From DASRJW01 sp964567755 (GTDB taxonomy: Bacteria; Krumholzibacteriota; Krumholzibacteriia; G020349025): a stretch of DNA of 47,166 nt. The first letter of the stretch is position 1; each line of letters starts with the position of its first letter. This document shows, one piece after another, positions 34,372-43,069 of the stretch. The DNA lies in contig CAZMNW010000067.1 in the NCBI GenBank assembly GCA_964567755.1, positions 1 to 47,166 on the forward strand, written 5' to 3'. The notes beneath the pieces were generated by a model. That model had not been told where the DNA came from. It was given only the letters and a program-made list of their open reading frames with translations, and made no database searches. The position numbers were made by a program, and so were the translations under genes.

Positions 34372-34827
34372 CACGGAACAACCTGTTGCAGAGCAGGAAC
34401 TTACTGATTTTTTGGATCGCCGTCAACGGGCCGACTTCCCAGCATCAAGAGCCTCATAACCCTGGCTACCGACGCGGTTGAGCGCATGGTCGAGCTACCG
34501 GTACGAACTCTTCAACATAATACTCCAACTTCGCGGAGCAACTTCCGTCAGCACGTCGGGTAACTGCAACGTGAAAAAGCTGTTCCGTAGCTGACCTCTA
34601 GAGCGGTGAGCGCCGAGTCAGTTGGACCTTGGACTGAAGAAGGTGCCGCCGCGCGAACTCGAGTGGAGGGACGCTCCTGAACCTTGCCTTCGCTCCGAAT
34701 CGGTGCTCGACCTGACGACGTTGCCTTGACCCCGGTCGGGGAGCTAGGCTTTCCCGCACGTATGAGCACGGCAAGCCACTCGCGATTCGGCCCCTGCCCA
34801 GGCGGGCGCGCCGGCCGGAGCGCGCTC

Positions 34828-35103
34828 ATGACCGTCGCTGTCCACATCCCTGGGGCGTTGCGCGACTACTGCGAGGGCGCTTCGAAGCTGACAGTTTCGG
34901 CTTCCAGCGTGCGCGTGGCGCTGGAAGTTCTCGAGCAAAGTCATCCGTCCTTGTACCGTCGCATTTGCGACGAGACGGGAGCGGTACGGCGCCATATCAA
35001 CATCTTCGTGAACACGGACAACGTGCGGGACGGGGAAGGTGTCGAGACCCGGCTTTCGCCCGGAGACGACGTCACGATCCTTCCTGCGGTCTCAGGAGGT
35101 TGA
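34828..35103 (+). CDS. MoaD/ThiS-family sulfur-carrier-like protein
   Basis: A 91-residue ubiquitin-fold protein. It starts MTVAVHIPGALRDYC, has the central IFVNTDNVR strand and the LSPGDDVTILPAVSGG end, a typical MoaD/ThiS C-terminus with the terminal Gly-Gly that is activated as thiocarboxylate. The ATG at 34828 follows GGAG by seven bases. The next gene, two bases downstream, is the start of a BNR-repeat protein; this MoaD-like/BNR pair is a known arrangement in environmental bacteria, whose joint role is unclear. No molybdopterin or thiamin genes are nearby, so a role in either cofactor pathway is not supported. Confidence 0.88.
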   Translation: MTVAVHIPGALRDYCEGASKLTVSASSVRVALEVLEQSHPSLYRRICDETGAVRRHINIFVNTDNVRDGEGVETRLSPGDDVTILPAVSGG

Positions 35104-35105
35104 AC

Positions 35106-35417
35106 ATGCCGGAGCGCGTCATTCTCAGCATTGGAACGAAGAAGGGGCTGTTCGTCGCCGAGGCGGCGAAGACCCGGCGCAGCTTCGCCCTGCGCGGACC
35201 TTTCGGACCCGGGATCCCGGTCTACTCGACGCTCATCGACAACCGCAGCACCCCACGCATGTACGCGTCGAGCTGCAATCCATTCTTCGGGATGAAAGTC
35301 CTGCGCTCGACCGACGTCGGAAAGTCGTTCAAGGAGACGGCCTCGGCGCCCGCTTTCCCCAAGGACGACGGGCGGGCGCTCGTGAACATCTGGTCGCTCG
35401 AAGCGGGCGACGGGTGA
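35106..35417 (+). pseudogene. Truncated BNR/sialidase-like protein (5' part)
   Basis: Encodes 103 residues that match the start of BNR/WD40-like repeat proteins that follow MoaD genes (ILSIGTKKGLFVAEA, FGPGIPVYSTLIDNR, LRSTDVGKSF). Such proteins are usually about 350-380 residues, with several more blades. Here the frame stops at 35417 and no continuation is seen in other frames; the photolyase gene, on the other strand, begins to end twelve bases later. About three quarters of the gene was therefore lost at this junction, and a folded propeller is not possible. Confidence 0.7.
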
Positions 35418-35428
35418 GTGCAGTGCGG

Positions 35429-36997
35429 TCATGGCTTCAGCCCTCCCTCCCCGGTGTGACGGCGCAAATACTCGCGCACGTGCAGCTTGCGGGCCGTGTT
35501 CTGGGAGCTCATGTAGCGCACCGTGCCGAAAATGGGCCGCACCGGCCCCCAAGGACGGTCGTAGCGCCCCAGGATCCAGAAGATGCCGCTGTACGAGTTG
35601 GGATCACGACCGTCGAGTGCGTACTTGTCGTTGAGCTCGATCAGAACTTCCAGCGCGCGATGCGGGCTCGGCGACCACTCGAGGATCTTCTTCCCCCACA
35701 GCATGCGCATATAGTTGTGGATACGTCCCTCGCGCTGGAGCTGCCTCTGCGCAGCGTTCCACAGCGGATCGTGCGTCGTCGCGGTCTCGAGCTGCTGCAG
35801 GTCGTAGACGGTCGTGCGCGTGTCCTGCAAGTGCGCTGCGAGCGTCCCGAGCGCCCACTCGGGCAGCGAATCGTAGCGTGAGTAGTCGTCGCACTTGGAG
35901 CACAGGTTGAAACCCAGCTCGCGCCAAGTGACCAACTGGTCGAGCAAAGCCTCCGCGTCTGGTCTCATACCCCACCATCCGCTGCGGCTGCCCGTGGCCT
36001 TCGGCGACAGGTCCTCGATCCCCCAACGCTCGCGCTGCGCGACGGCCGAGAACACCTCGTGCGCTGAAATGTGGCCGAAGTGCAGATAGGGCGACAAGCC
36101 ACTCGTACCGTCCGCGTCTGGATGGTTGCGGTCCTCGACGTACCGGTCGAGCTTCTTCGCCACGAACGCGCGCAGCGCACAACGAGCAACAGCCGACCCG
36201 CCGCGAACTAAACGCCCCCCGATCATCGCGGGCGGCACCGTGTGGTCGATGGGCAGGTGTGCGAGCGCTTCCGCATCCCCGGCGAGCAACGCGTCGCTCG
36301 CCCTCGGCCAGCGCGCATGGAGCGGGCGAGGGAACGGCGGACACGCCGGCAGCTTCGCGCCGCGCAGCGGATTCGCCAGCGGGAATTCCTGCAAGTGCGC
36401 CCGCAGGTTCTGCTGCAGGAAGCGCCGAAAGGAATGTGCCGTCACGAAGGCGCGCGGCCCGGCGCGCAGGGGCAGGAGACCGTTCGAGTCCACCATCTCG
36501 AGGCGCACCGACAGTCGCTTCCCGGCCGCGCGCACCATCCGGGGCAGAAAAGACGCCGGGAATTCGTCGGTAATCACGACGCAGGCGCGCTTGCCAAGGG
36601 CCGACAGGAGCCCCTTTCCAGCCCCGCGAGTTGGCTCCACGTACGGATAGTAGAGCGCACTTGAACCTGCGAAATGCTTCTCGTTCTCCGCCATGCCATC
36701 CAGCACGAAGCGGTGCAGGCGGTCGCTCGCCCACTCGTAATCGCAGCGCAGCGCCTCGAGGACAACTAGGGGCCTGCCGAGTTCGCGCGCCCACTCGATA
36801 GCCCGCTGCAGGCCGAAGTTGTAGGTCGTCCTACGGCTCGCGATCATCCAGTAGAGGACATGATCGCCCTCCACACGCACCGGAGCCTCGTTGCACGCCG
36901 CGATGCGAATTGCCGGAACCTGGCTCTCGGCCATCAACGGAGCGCGATGGAATCGTCGTTTGGGGGTGACCGCGGAACTCACGGGCAGGCCTGCCAT
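35429..36997 (-). CDS. phr: Deoxyribodipyrimidine photolyase, class II type
   Basis: A 522-residue flavoprotein that repairs UV cyclobutane pyrimidine dimers using light. The N-terminal domain has VLYWMIASRRTTYNFGLQRA. The C-terminal FAD domain has the class II hallmarks WNAAQRQLQREGRIHNYMRM, WGKKILEWSPSP, LNDKYALDGRDPNSYSGIFW and GRYDRPWGP. The start at 36997 overlaps the upstream SDR gene by 19 bases; an ATG at 36934 (MAESQVPAIR) is a plausible alternative. It is the last gene of the CarH-like operon, which supports light or B12-dependent control. Confidence 0.95.
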   Translation of the reverse strand: MAGLPVSSAVTPKRRFHRAPLMAESQVPAIRIAACNEAPVRVEGDHVLYWMIASRRTTYNFGLQRAIEWARELGRPLVVLEALRCDYEWASDRLHRFVLDGMAENEKHFAGSSALYYPYVEPTRGAGKGLLSALGKRACVVITDEFPASFLPRMVRAAGKRLSVRLEMVDSNGLLPLRAGPRAFVTAHSFRRFLQQNLRAHLQEFPLANPLRGAKLPACPPFPRPLHARWPRASDALLAGDAEALAHLPIDHTVPPAMIGGRLVRGGSAVARCALRAFVAKKLDRYVEDRNHPDADGTSGLSPYLHFGHISAHEVFSAVAQRERWGIEDLSPKATGSRSGWWGMRPDAEALLDQLVTWRELGFNLCSKCDDYSRYDSLPEWALGTLAAHLQDTRTTVYDLQQLETATTHDPLWNAAQRQLQREGRIHNYMRMLWGKKILEWSPSPHRALEVLIELNDKYALDGRDPNSYSGIFWILGRYDRPWGPVRPIFGTVRYMSSQNTARKLHVREYLRRHTGEGGLKP

Positions 36998-38442
36998 TCA
37001 CGCTGCCCCGCCGCCACGATGCCGCGCAGCATGCGCGCGAACACGAACTGGTGCACCGGGTAGAGGGCATACCAATAGATCTGCCCCCAGAGACCCACGG
37101 GGTCGAAGATTGCCGTCTGTCGCACAAGCGAGCCGGAACCCTGGCGCACTACTTCGAACTCGAGCCAAGCCCGCCCGGGCAACTTCATCTCGGCCGCGAG
37201 CCGGAGTCGCTGGTCGGGCTCGAACGCTTCCACTCGCCAGAAGTCGAGCGGATCCCCAACCTGCAAGCGTTCGGGATCGCGCCGACCCCGGCGGACCCCA
37301 ACGCCGCCCACCAACAGGTCGAGGCCACCGCGCAACCGCCAGAGCACGTCGGCCGCATACCAGCCACGCTCGCCGCCGATGCGACGGATGGGGGCGAAAG
37401 CGGCGGCCGGAGGCACGCGGGTCTCCGCGGTGCGCGACGCGACGATTCGGCTGCCGAAACGCACGCCGCCCCAGCGGCGCGGCTCGCCCGCCGCAGAGAG
37501 CGCATCCGACCAGCGCGTCAGCGCCAGCTCGCGGTCCTCACAGCGCAGGGCGCGCTCCACCGCCTCGCGTACGCCGCGCGGGCGGACGATGAATTCCCGG
37601 AGTGCCGAGGTGTCGTGTACCACGGTGGGGTTGCGCAACCCATCCGCGAGCTTGCGGCCAATGTTCGCGTAGAGAGGCGTCACGAGTGCAAGCCACAGGC
37701 TCGAGAGCCGTGGCGTGAGCACGGGCACGGGGATCATCACTCGGCGCAGCCCGCGCTGCCGGGCGTACTCACGCATCAGCTCGCCATAAGTGCATGGAGC
37801 GGAGGCGCCGATCTCGTACACGGCATCGCGTCCCTCCGGCAGGTCGAGCGCCGCCACGAGGTATGCGAGGAGATCCTCGATGCCGATGGGCTGTGTAGGC
37901 GTCGCCACCCACCGGGGCGTCACCATCACCGGCAGGCGCTCGACCAGCGCGCGGATCATCTCAAAAGATAGGCTTCCCGAGCCGATGACGATGCCGGCGC
38001 GGAACTCGACCACAGGGACTCCCGTTGCGCGCAGGAGGCGGCCCACTTCCTGGCGGCTTCGGAGGTGCGGCGAGAGCTGTTCGCCCCGACCCAGGCCGCC
38101 CAGGTAGACGATCCGGCGCACACCCGCCTGGTGAGCTGCCTCTGCGAAGCCGCTCGCGGCCTGTCGGTCGCGCGCCTCGAATTCGCTGCCCGCCCCCATG
38201 GAGTGCACGAGGTAGTAGGCCGTGTGCACCGAATCGAGCGCGGCGCGCAGGCTGCCAGGGTCCAGGACGTCGCCGGCCACGACTTCGGTCCTCGGCTGGA
38301 CGCGCGAGCGCAGCCACTCGGGTCGGCGCGCCAAGCAGCGCACGCGCAGCTCCCGGGACTCGAGCTCGTGCAGAAGCCTCCCACCTACATAGCCGGTCGC
38401 TCCCGTGAGAAGAACGAGAGGCCCTGGCACTGCGGTCACCAC
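36979..38442 (-). CDS. NAD(P)-binding SDR fused to DUF2867
   Basis: A 487-residue protein. The N-terminal part is an atypical short-chain dehydrogenase/NmrA-like fold with the dinucleotide motif TGATGYVGGRLL and a YLGGLG strand. The C-terminal 150 residues (GGERGWYAADVLWRLRGG to the end) are DUF2867, related to SRPBCC lipid-binding folds. This fusion is commonly found in photolyase / MerR stress clusters, but its reaction is unknown. It starts with GTG at 38442, three bases after the DUF523 gene's stop, and overlaps the photolyase start by 19 bases, so translation is coupled on both sides. Confidence 0.9.
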   Translation of the reverse strand: MVTAVPGPLVLLTGATGYVGGRLLHELESRELRVRCLARRPEWLRSRVQPRTEVVAGDVLDPGSLRAALDSVHTAYYLVHSMGAGSEFEARDRQAASGFAEAAHQAGVRRIVYLGGLGRGEQLSPHLRSRQEVGRLLRATGVPVVEFRAGIVIGSGSLSFEMIRALVERLPVMVTPRWVATPTQPIGIEDLLAYLVAALDLPEGRDAVYEIGASAPCTYGELMREYARQRGLRRVMIPVPVLTPRLSSLWLALVTPLYANIGRKLADGLRNPTVVHDTSALREFIVRPRGVREAVERALRCEDRELALTRWSDALSAAGEPRRWGGVRFGSRIVASRTAETRVPPAAAFAPIRRIGGERGWYAADVLWRLRGGLDLLVGGVGVRRGRRDPERLQVGDPLDFWRVEAFEPDQRLRLAAEMKLPGRAWLEFEVVRQGSGSLVRQTAIFDPVGLWGQIYWYALYPVHQFVFARMLRGIVAAGQREWQACP

Positions 38443-38445
38443 CCC

Positions 38446-39420
38446 TCACAGTTGGTTCAGGAGCATGAGCTCGTCGGGGTGCGGGCTCAGGTACACCTGT
38501 TCGAGCAAGTAGAACACCCGCAGCTTGCGCACCCAATGGCGCAGCAACGTCACGGGCACGAGCAGCGGCAAGTGACCCTCGCGGTAGCCGTGGATCGTCT
38601 CGGACAGCTCGGCGCGGTCCTCGGCGTCGATCGCGTCCGAAACGTATCCAGCCAGATGCTGGAGCACGTTCGTATGGCTCCTCCGCGTTGGCACTCGCAG
38701 CATGACCTCGGTGAAGCCGTCGAAGTACGCATCGGCCAACTTCAGGACGCTCCCCCGACCCGGTGCCGAGCCCAAGACTTGTCCGAGCCGACGCGCGCCC
38801 GCCTGGCTGTGCGCCATCAGTTGGTACTTGTGCCGCTCGTGGAAGCGATAGAGCTTGTCACGGCTCATGCCGCTCTTTGCCGTCTCGAGCCAGCGGTCGT
38901 AGGCAAAAACGCGGCTGACGAAGTTCTCGCGCAAGGGCGCGTCGTTGAGCCGGCCCTCCTCCTCCACGGGAAGATGGGAGAAGCGCCGCATCAGCGCGTC
39001 CGCGAAGAGGCCGCGACCCGTCCTCGTTGCGGCACCGTGCGGATCGTACAGACGAACGCGCTCCATGCCGCAGCTCGGCGAGTCTTTCTTCAAGATATAC
39101 CCGCGCAGATCGTCGTGGATGAGTTCCGACGTTCGCTTCGCGGCGTAGGCGTGCATGGGCTGCGTCCAGTCCTTGCCGCTCTTCGGCGCCACGAAGTGGA
39201 CTTTGCCGCCCCTTTGCTCGAGGCGCAGCGACTCGCGCGGCGTACCCAGACCTAATTCCACCTCGGGGCACACGGGGACGAAGTCGAAGTAGCGCCCCAG
39301 GGCGTCGGTGATGAAGCGGTCGTGCTTGTGGCCGCCGTCGAAGCGGACCGCTTGCCCCAGAAGGCATGCGGAGACGCCGATCCGGATGCGCCGCGCGTCT
39401 GCATTGAGTTCGCTCGCCAT
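38446..39420 (-). CDS. DUF523-DUF1722 protein (TudS-like domain plus YbgA domain)
   Basis: A 324-residue two-domain protein. DUF523 (about 10-150) has three conserved cysteines, Cys19 (SACLLG), Cys51 (PVCPEVE) and Cys117 (DSPSCGM), that in the characterised family member TudS hold a [4Fe-4S] cluster used to remove sulfur from thiouracil. DUF1722 (about 195-310, HKYQLMAHSQAG and HWVRKLRVFYLLEQVYLSPHP) matches E. coli YbgA, encoded next to photolyase in that species. Association with photolyase here repeats that link. The role may be repair or salvage of damaged thiolated bases; this is inference. Spacing to the SDR gene is three bases. Confidence 0.9.
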   Translation of the reverse strand: MASELNADARRIRIGVSACLLGQAVRFDGGHKHDRFITDALGRYFDFVPVCPEVELGLGTPRESLRLEQRGGKVHFVAPKSGKDWTQPMHAYAAKRTSELIHDDLRGYILKKDSPSCGMERVRLYDPHGAATRTGRGLFADALMRRFSHLPVEEEGRLNDAPLRENFVSRVFAYDRWLETAKSGMSRDKLYRFHERHKYQLMAHSQAGARRLGQVLGSAPGRGSVLKLADAYFDGFTEVMLRVPTRRSHTNVLQHLAGYVSDAIDAEDRAELSETIHGYREGHLPLLVPVTLLRHWVRKLRVFYLLEQVYLSPHPDELMLLNQL

Positions 39421-39581
39421 GTCGGTCCCTCCCTGAGGGCGCGTCGGCGCACGGCTCTAAGCCCCGACGGCCGCGCGAAACTTGAACCCGAAGTGAAGAA
39501 GCACTGCAGTCGCGCCTCGGCCGAAGGTATCCCCACTGCCACCTGGGCGGCCGACGCGACCGATGCCAAGCAAACGTCGCA

Positions 39582-40133
39582 TTATTGCGTGGTCATCTCG
39601 AAGCGAGACGGATCATACCCCTCCGCGCGCAGAGTGGCGAAGGCCGCCTCAAGCACCTCCGGGGTCAGGCGTGGCGTGCGGCTCAAGATCCACCCGTACT
39701 TCCGATCCGGGCTGCCGACGATCGCATACTCGTAGTCGGCACCCAGGCCGATGATCCAGTAGTCGCCCCAGAAGAGCTGTACACCCAAGAAACGAACGAA
39801 GCTCACCTTCAGTTTCGAGTTCGAATCGCGATCTGCAACCTTGGCAACGCCCTTGGCTTCGTCGGTGTGGCCATCCTCTCTGATGCAGCGGTTGAGCACT
39901 TCGATCCTCCCGTCGGCGCGCAGGGTGTACTCGGCCGTCGTTCCGCGCCCGCATTGCTTCTGGAAACGATTGGGAATTTTCGCGATCTCGTACCACCGCC
40001 CCACGTATCGCTGAAGATCCACGGTCGCAACCGTGGTTGGAGGGACGGGATCCGCTCGGCTCGCGGCCGCCGCCAGCAGACATAGCACCGCACTCGTCCA
40101 AGAGCGCCAAATCGAACCCAATGCGCTCACCAC
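39582..40133 (-). CDS. blc: Bacterial lipocalin (Blc-like)
   Basis: A 183-residue exported lipocalin. After a signal peptide (about 1-27) comes the first lipocalin motif, YVGRWYEIAKIPNRFQ, then TAEYTLRADGRIEVLN, and the late motif YWIIGLGADYEYAIVG and YGWILSRTP. Blc-type proteins bind fatty acids or lysophospholipids in the envelope and are stress-induced. No lipobox Cys is seen, so it is probably periplasmic and not lipid-anchored. The start is GTG (40133 or 40130), six bases after the CarH-like stop. A 161-base gap follows before the DUF523 gene, the only sizeable gap in the operon. Confidence 0.92.
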   Translation of the reverse strand: MVSALGSIWRSWTSAVLCLLAAAASRADPVPPTTVATVDLQRYVGRWYEIAKIPNRFQKQCGRGTTAEYTLRADGRIEVLNRCIREDGHTDEAKGVAKVADRDSNSKLKVSFVRFLGVQLFWGDYWIIGLGADYEYAIVGSPDRKYGWILSRTPRLTPEVLEAAFATLRAEGYDPSRFEMTTQ

Positions 40134-40139
40134 CTCTTG

Positions 40140-41114
40140 TCAGGCCGTCGTTGCGGCCGCGTGACGAGACAGGAATTCCCGGAAAGCCGCCAGGCTCTCG
40201 AGCTCGAAAACGCCACTTGGATGCAGCTGACGTGCGTAGCCTGCGGCACTCGACCCACCGACCACGAGCTGTTGCCCCGGCGGCAGGAGATCGACCAGAG
40301 AGTCGAGGTCTGCGCGCAGCTGCGCGTCGGACGCCGGATACACGATGCTGAGAGCCACGACGCTCGCGCCCACGCGTTCCGCAGCACGCGCGATCTCGGC
40401 GGCCGGCAGGTCGGACCCCAGGTAGGTCACTCGCCACCCAGCGGCAGCCGCGCACGCGGCAACGAGAAGCGCCCCAAGTTCATGTCGCTGCCCCATGGGG
40501 GTGCCGACCACGATGGTGGGAGCATTCGGCAAAGGTGCGCCGCTGCGCACGATGTCGCCGAGGACGCGGTGCACCACCGCACTCGCCGCGTGTTCCTGGG
40601 CCGGGCCCAGATGTCCCTGCATCCACTGCACGCCAATTTCCGCCAGCAGTGGAGCCAAGACCTCGTCGGTGAGCCGCGCGAGCGGCAAGTGCACGGTGGC
40701 ACGCCGCAGTTCCGCTGCCAGGCGTTCGGGATCGAACTGACTCACGGCATCGAGGCATGCGCGAAGGACTCGCGCTAGCTCGGCCTTGTCGGCGCTGGGA
40801 ATCGCCGGCTCCGGCCCGCGGGCCTGCTCGCGGTGTTGCTGGTCGGTGGCGATCAGCTTCCGGAGCGCCTCGTTGGGAAGACTCACCAGCTGCCTGATGC
40901 TGCGTCCGGCCTGCGCCGCATCCCGGAGGAGTTGCAGACGAACCACGTCCGCGTCCGTGTAAAGCCTTTGGCCACCTGGAGATCGGACTGGGTGCACGGC
41001 GCCGTAGCGGCGCTCCCAGACGCGCAGCACGTGTGGAGACAGCCCGGTCCGCGCCGACACCAGCCGGACCGGGTACATAGGATCTGCGGATTCATTCCCG
41101 GCCTCAGGTCTCAT
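40140..41114 (-). CDS. carH: CarH/LitR-like B12-dependent light-sensing MerR-family repressor
   Basis: A 324-residue regulator. The N-terminal MerR helix-turn-helix is at about 13-80 (RTGLSPHVLRVWERRYG). The middle carries the photoreceptor motif W-x9-EH exactly (Trp164, Glu174-His175 in WMQGHLGPAQEH), a signature of CarH that packs over the upper face of adenosylcobalamin. The B12-binding fold follows with His211 in QRHELG, the lower axial ligand position. In CarH, dark AdoCbl-bound tetramers repress and light breaks the Co-C bond to derepress. It heads the operon with lipocalin, DUF523, SDR and photolyase, which are typical targets, and lies divergent from the DUF4397 gene. Confidence 0.92.
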   Translation of the reverse strand: MRPEAGNESADPMYPVRLVSARTGLSPHVLRVWERRYGAVHPVRSPGGQRLYTDADVVRLQLLRDAAQAGRSIRQLVSLPNEALRKLIATDQQHREQARGPEPAIPSADKAELARVLRACLDAVSQFDPERLAAELRRATVHLPLARLTDEVLAPLLAEIGVQWMQGHLGPAQEHAASAVVHRVLGDIVRSGAPLPNAPTIVVGTPMGQRHELGALLVAACAAAAGWRVTYLGSDLPAAEIARAAERVGASVVALSIVYPASDAQLRADLDSLVDLLPPGQQLVVGGSSAAGYARQLHPSGVFELESLAAFREFLSRHAAATTA

Positions 41115-41174
41115 GGAGTCTAGGATACGCCAAGTCGTCTAGAACATGTCTATATAAAATAGTTAAACATACGC

Positions 41175-41203
41175 TTGACAGATTGCCAAGAGCAGCCTAA
41201 TAT
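41175..41203 (+). promoter_or_regulatory. Sigma-70 promoter of the DUF4397 gene, in the divergent regulator region
   Basis: TTGACA at 41175-41180, a 17-base spacer and TAATAT at 41198-41203. It lies about 60 bases from the divergent carH start codon and 68 bases before the DUF4397 start. The flanks carry an 8-bp inverted pair, ATGTCTAT (41146-41153) and ATAGACAT (41216-41223), a possible operator. The minus-strand carH promoter was not identified but must lie in this AT-rich stretch. Confidence 0.7.
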
Positions 41204-41271
41204 CCTGGACGATAGATAGACATAAGTGGACCTGGATCAATTCAGATCCGAAATCGAGGAGGAAAACAAGA

Positions 41272-41973
41272 ATGAAACGTGCGTGGTTCACCACCCTGCC
41301 CGTCCTTGCAATGCTGGCTCTGGGATCCGGATGCAGCGACGACGAGGTCACGACCGCCCCGATCCAAGAGGCTCGAGTCCGCGTGCTGCACGCGTCCCCA
41401 GATGCTCCGTCGGTGGACGTTCTTGTCGATGGACGAGTCGTGCTCACGAACGTGCCCTTCAAGGCATCCTCCCCTTACCTGACGGTGCCGGCAGGCCCTC
41501 TGAACCTGCGCGTTCGTGCGACCGCGAATCCCAACCTCGTGGTCATCGACGTGACCCCGACATTGGCCGCTTCGACGGACTACACGGTGATCGCGCGCAA
41601 CCTCGTCGCGAGCATCGAACCGTGGCTCCTGACCGACGACAACACGGCGCCCGCGACCGGCCTGATCAAGCTGCGACTCGTGCACTCGGCGCCGGGGGCG
41701 CCCGCGGTCGACATCTATGTCACCGCACCAGCTGACGATCTCGACATCTCGACGCCCATCCTGACGGATGTGCCCTACGCGGCCGCGTCCAACTATCTCG
41801 CCGTTCCTGCAGGCACTTACCAGGTGCGTATCTGCCCAGCGAATACCACGACGGTGGCCATCGACAGTGGCTCACTGACCTTGACGGCGGGGCAGATCCG
41901 AACGGCTGTGGCGGTGGACAACCCGGGTGGCGGTTCGCCCTTCGGCGCCGTCGTTCTCCCGGATCTCAACTGA
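41272..41973 (+). CDS. DUF4397 lipoprotein
   Basis: A 233-residue lipoprotein. The signal region ends LGSGC (lipobox). Two DUF4397 repeats follow, each starting with the hallmark (VRVLHASPDAPSVDVLVDG; LRLVHSAPGAPAVDIYV). DUF4397 proteins are surface or periplasmic beta domains of unknown function. GAGGAGGA at 41257-41264 fixes the start, and a near-consensus promoter lies 68 bases upstream, divergent from carH. The arrangement suggests light or oxidative control through CarH, but no direct evidence links it to the regulator. Confidence 0.92.
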   Translation: MKRAWFTTLPVLAMLALGSGCSDDEVTTAPIQEARVRVLHASPDAPSVDVLVDGRVVLTNVPFKASSPYLTVPAGPLNLRVRATANPNLVVIDVTPTLAASTDYTVIARNLVASIEPWLLTDDNTAPATGLIKLRLVHSAPGAPAVDIYVTAPADDLDISTPILTDVPYAAASNYLAVPAGTYQVRICPANTTTVAIDSGSLTLTAGQIRTAVAVDNPGGGSPFGAVVLPDLN

Positions 41974-42044
41974 AACGAAGTGATCGAGTTCGAGAGTCGA
42001 AAAGCGTGCGCGCCTCGGGCGTTCGCAAACAAGAAGAAGTGGAT

Positions 42045-42275
42045 ATGAAGAAGATCGACGTGGTCGCTGCCGTTCTCGTCATCGTGGGCGCTGTCAACTG
42101 GGCCCTGGTCGCGATCGCGAAGTTCGACCTGGTTGCGGCGCTGTTCGGGATGCGCTTCGGCGAGACCTCGTCGTTGACCGCCACGATCTATGGCCTGGTC
42201 GGGCTGGCCGGTCTGTATCAGGGCCTCGCGTGGAAGAGCGTGCAGCGCCGGTGGCATTCGCAGCCGGTCTTGTAG
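42045..42275 (+). CDS. DUF378 small membrane protein (YuzA-like)
   Basis: A 76-residue membrane protein with two hydrophobic helices. KKIDVVAAVLVIVGAVNWALVA and the IYGLVGLAGLYQ end are the pattern of DUF378 (YuzA type). Function unknown. It lies 71 bases after the DUF4397 gene and 97 bases before the fasciclin gene, same strand, probably in one transcript. GA-rich bases before the ATG (42045) are a weak binding site. Confidence 0.9.
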   Translation: MKKIDVVAAVLVIVGAVNWALVAIAKFDLVAALFGMRFGETSSLTATIYGLVGLAGLYQGLAWKSVQRRWHSQPVL

Positions 42276-42372
42276 AGCAATCGCTAATCGGGAATCGAGT
42301 CGAGATCAACCTGCCGGCCGTCGCTGCTCGGAGGAGCGGCTAACGGCTCGGTGCACCAAGGAGTCGCACGTC

Positions 42373-42912
42373 ATGAGGCATGTCAAGTGGATGACGAGTG
42401 GTGCCGCCCTGTCGATGGCTTTATTGACCATCGCCGGATCGGCCGCAGCGGGTTCCGCAACACAGAAGGACAAGAAAATGGCAGCGTCGCAGGTAACTCA
42501 GGCGCAGGACATCGTCGCGACGGCGGTCGCGGCCGGCTCGTTCAAGACCCTGGCGGCAGCACTTCAGGCTGCGGGTCTAGTCGAAACGCTCCAGAGCAAA
42601 GGACCGTTCACGGTCTTCGCCCCGACCGACGAGGCATTTGCCAAGCTGCCGAAAGGCACGGTCGAGGAACTCTTGAAGCCGGAGAACAAGGAGAAGCTGA
42701 CCAGCGTTCTCACGTACCACGTCGTGGCTGGCAGCATCATGGCGAAGGACGTCGTCGGTCTCAAGAGCGCCAAGACAGTCAACGGTAAGTCGTTGTCGGT
42801 CCTGGTAAAGGACGGCGCGGTCCGCATCGACGGCGCGAACGTCGTCAAGACGGACATCGTGTGCTCGAATGGCGTCATCCACGTGATCGACAGCGTCGTC
42901 CTCCCGCAGTGA
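42373..42912 (+). CDS. Secreted fasciclin (FAS1) domain protein
   Basis: A 179-residue exported protein with one FAS1 domain. The signal peptide ends SAAAG. The domain has SFKTLAAALQAAGLVETLQ, the GPFTVFAPTDEAFAKLP block and YHVVAG, then SNGVIHVIDSVVLP at the end, all canonical. FAS1 domains mediate adhesion or binding at the cell surface and are frequent in stress- and light-induced sets. The ATG at 42373 gives the signal peptide at the N-terminus. It lies in line with the DUF4397 and DUF378 genes. Confidence 0.93.
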   Translation: MRHVKWMTSGAALSMALLTIAGSAAAGSATQKDKKMAASQVTQAQDIVATAVAAGSFKTLAAALQAAGLVETLQSKGPFTVFAPTDEAFAKLPKGTVEELLKPENKEKLTSVLTYHVVAGSIMAKDVVGLKSAKTVNGKSLSVLVKDGAVRIDGANVVKTDIVCSNGVIHVIDSVVLPQ

Positions 42913-42940
42913 CCGCTGATCGAGAGAGTGCACCGAAGCC

Positions 42941-42967
42941 GGGGTCGGCGCCGCCCGCGCCGGCCCC
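42941..42967 (+). terminator. Stable hairpin after the fasciclin gene
   Basis: An 11-bp GC stem with one G-T pair (42941-42951 with 42957-42967) and a five-base loop, 28 bases after the stop. No T tract follows, so it is a weak or Rho-assisted terminator, or an mRNA-stabilising end. Confidence 0.4.
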
Positions 42968-43069
42968 GCACCGCCTTGCCGGACAGGACGGAGTCGCGAA
43001 CCACATGGACGGGAAGGTACTCCTGCGCCGGGAGCCACTTTGGCAAGCCAACCTGAAGGAGTCCTTGGA

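Larger units (their letters stand above)
33805..34827. other. Non-coding region with integration-related repeats
   Basis: About 1 kb between the secreted-protein gene and the MoaD-like gene. Apart from the 36-bp repeat (34256) and the tRNA-half repeat (34331), no gene or structured RNA was recognised on either strand. Confidence 0.5.

Noticed and set aside
34720..34760. MerR-type promoter ahead of the MoaD-like gene (TTGACC ... TAGGCT)
   Set aside because: Spacing between the hexamers is only 13 bases, too short even for a distorted MerR promoter, and no MerR regulator is adjacent.
41115..41271. Cobalamin riboswitch upstream of the B12-dependent regulator
   Set aside because: No B12-box-like conserved segment and the leader is too short on either side.
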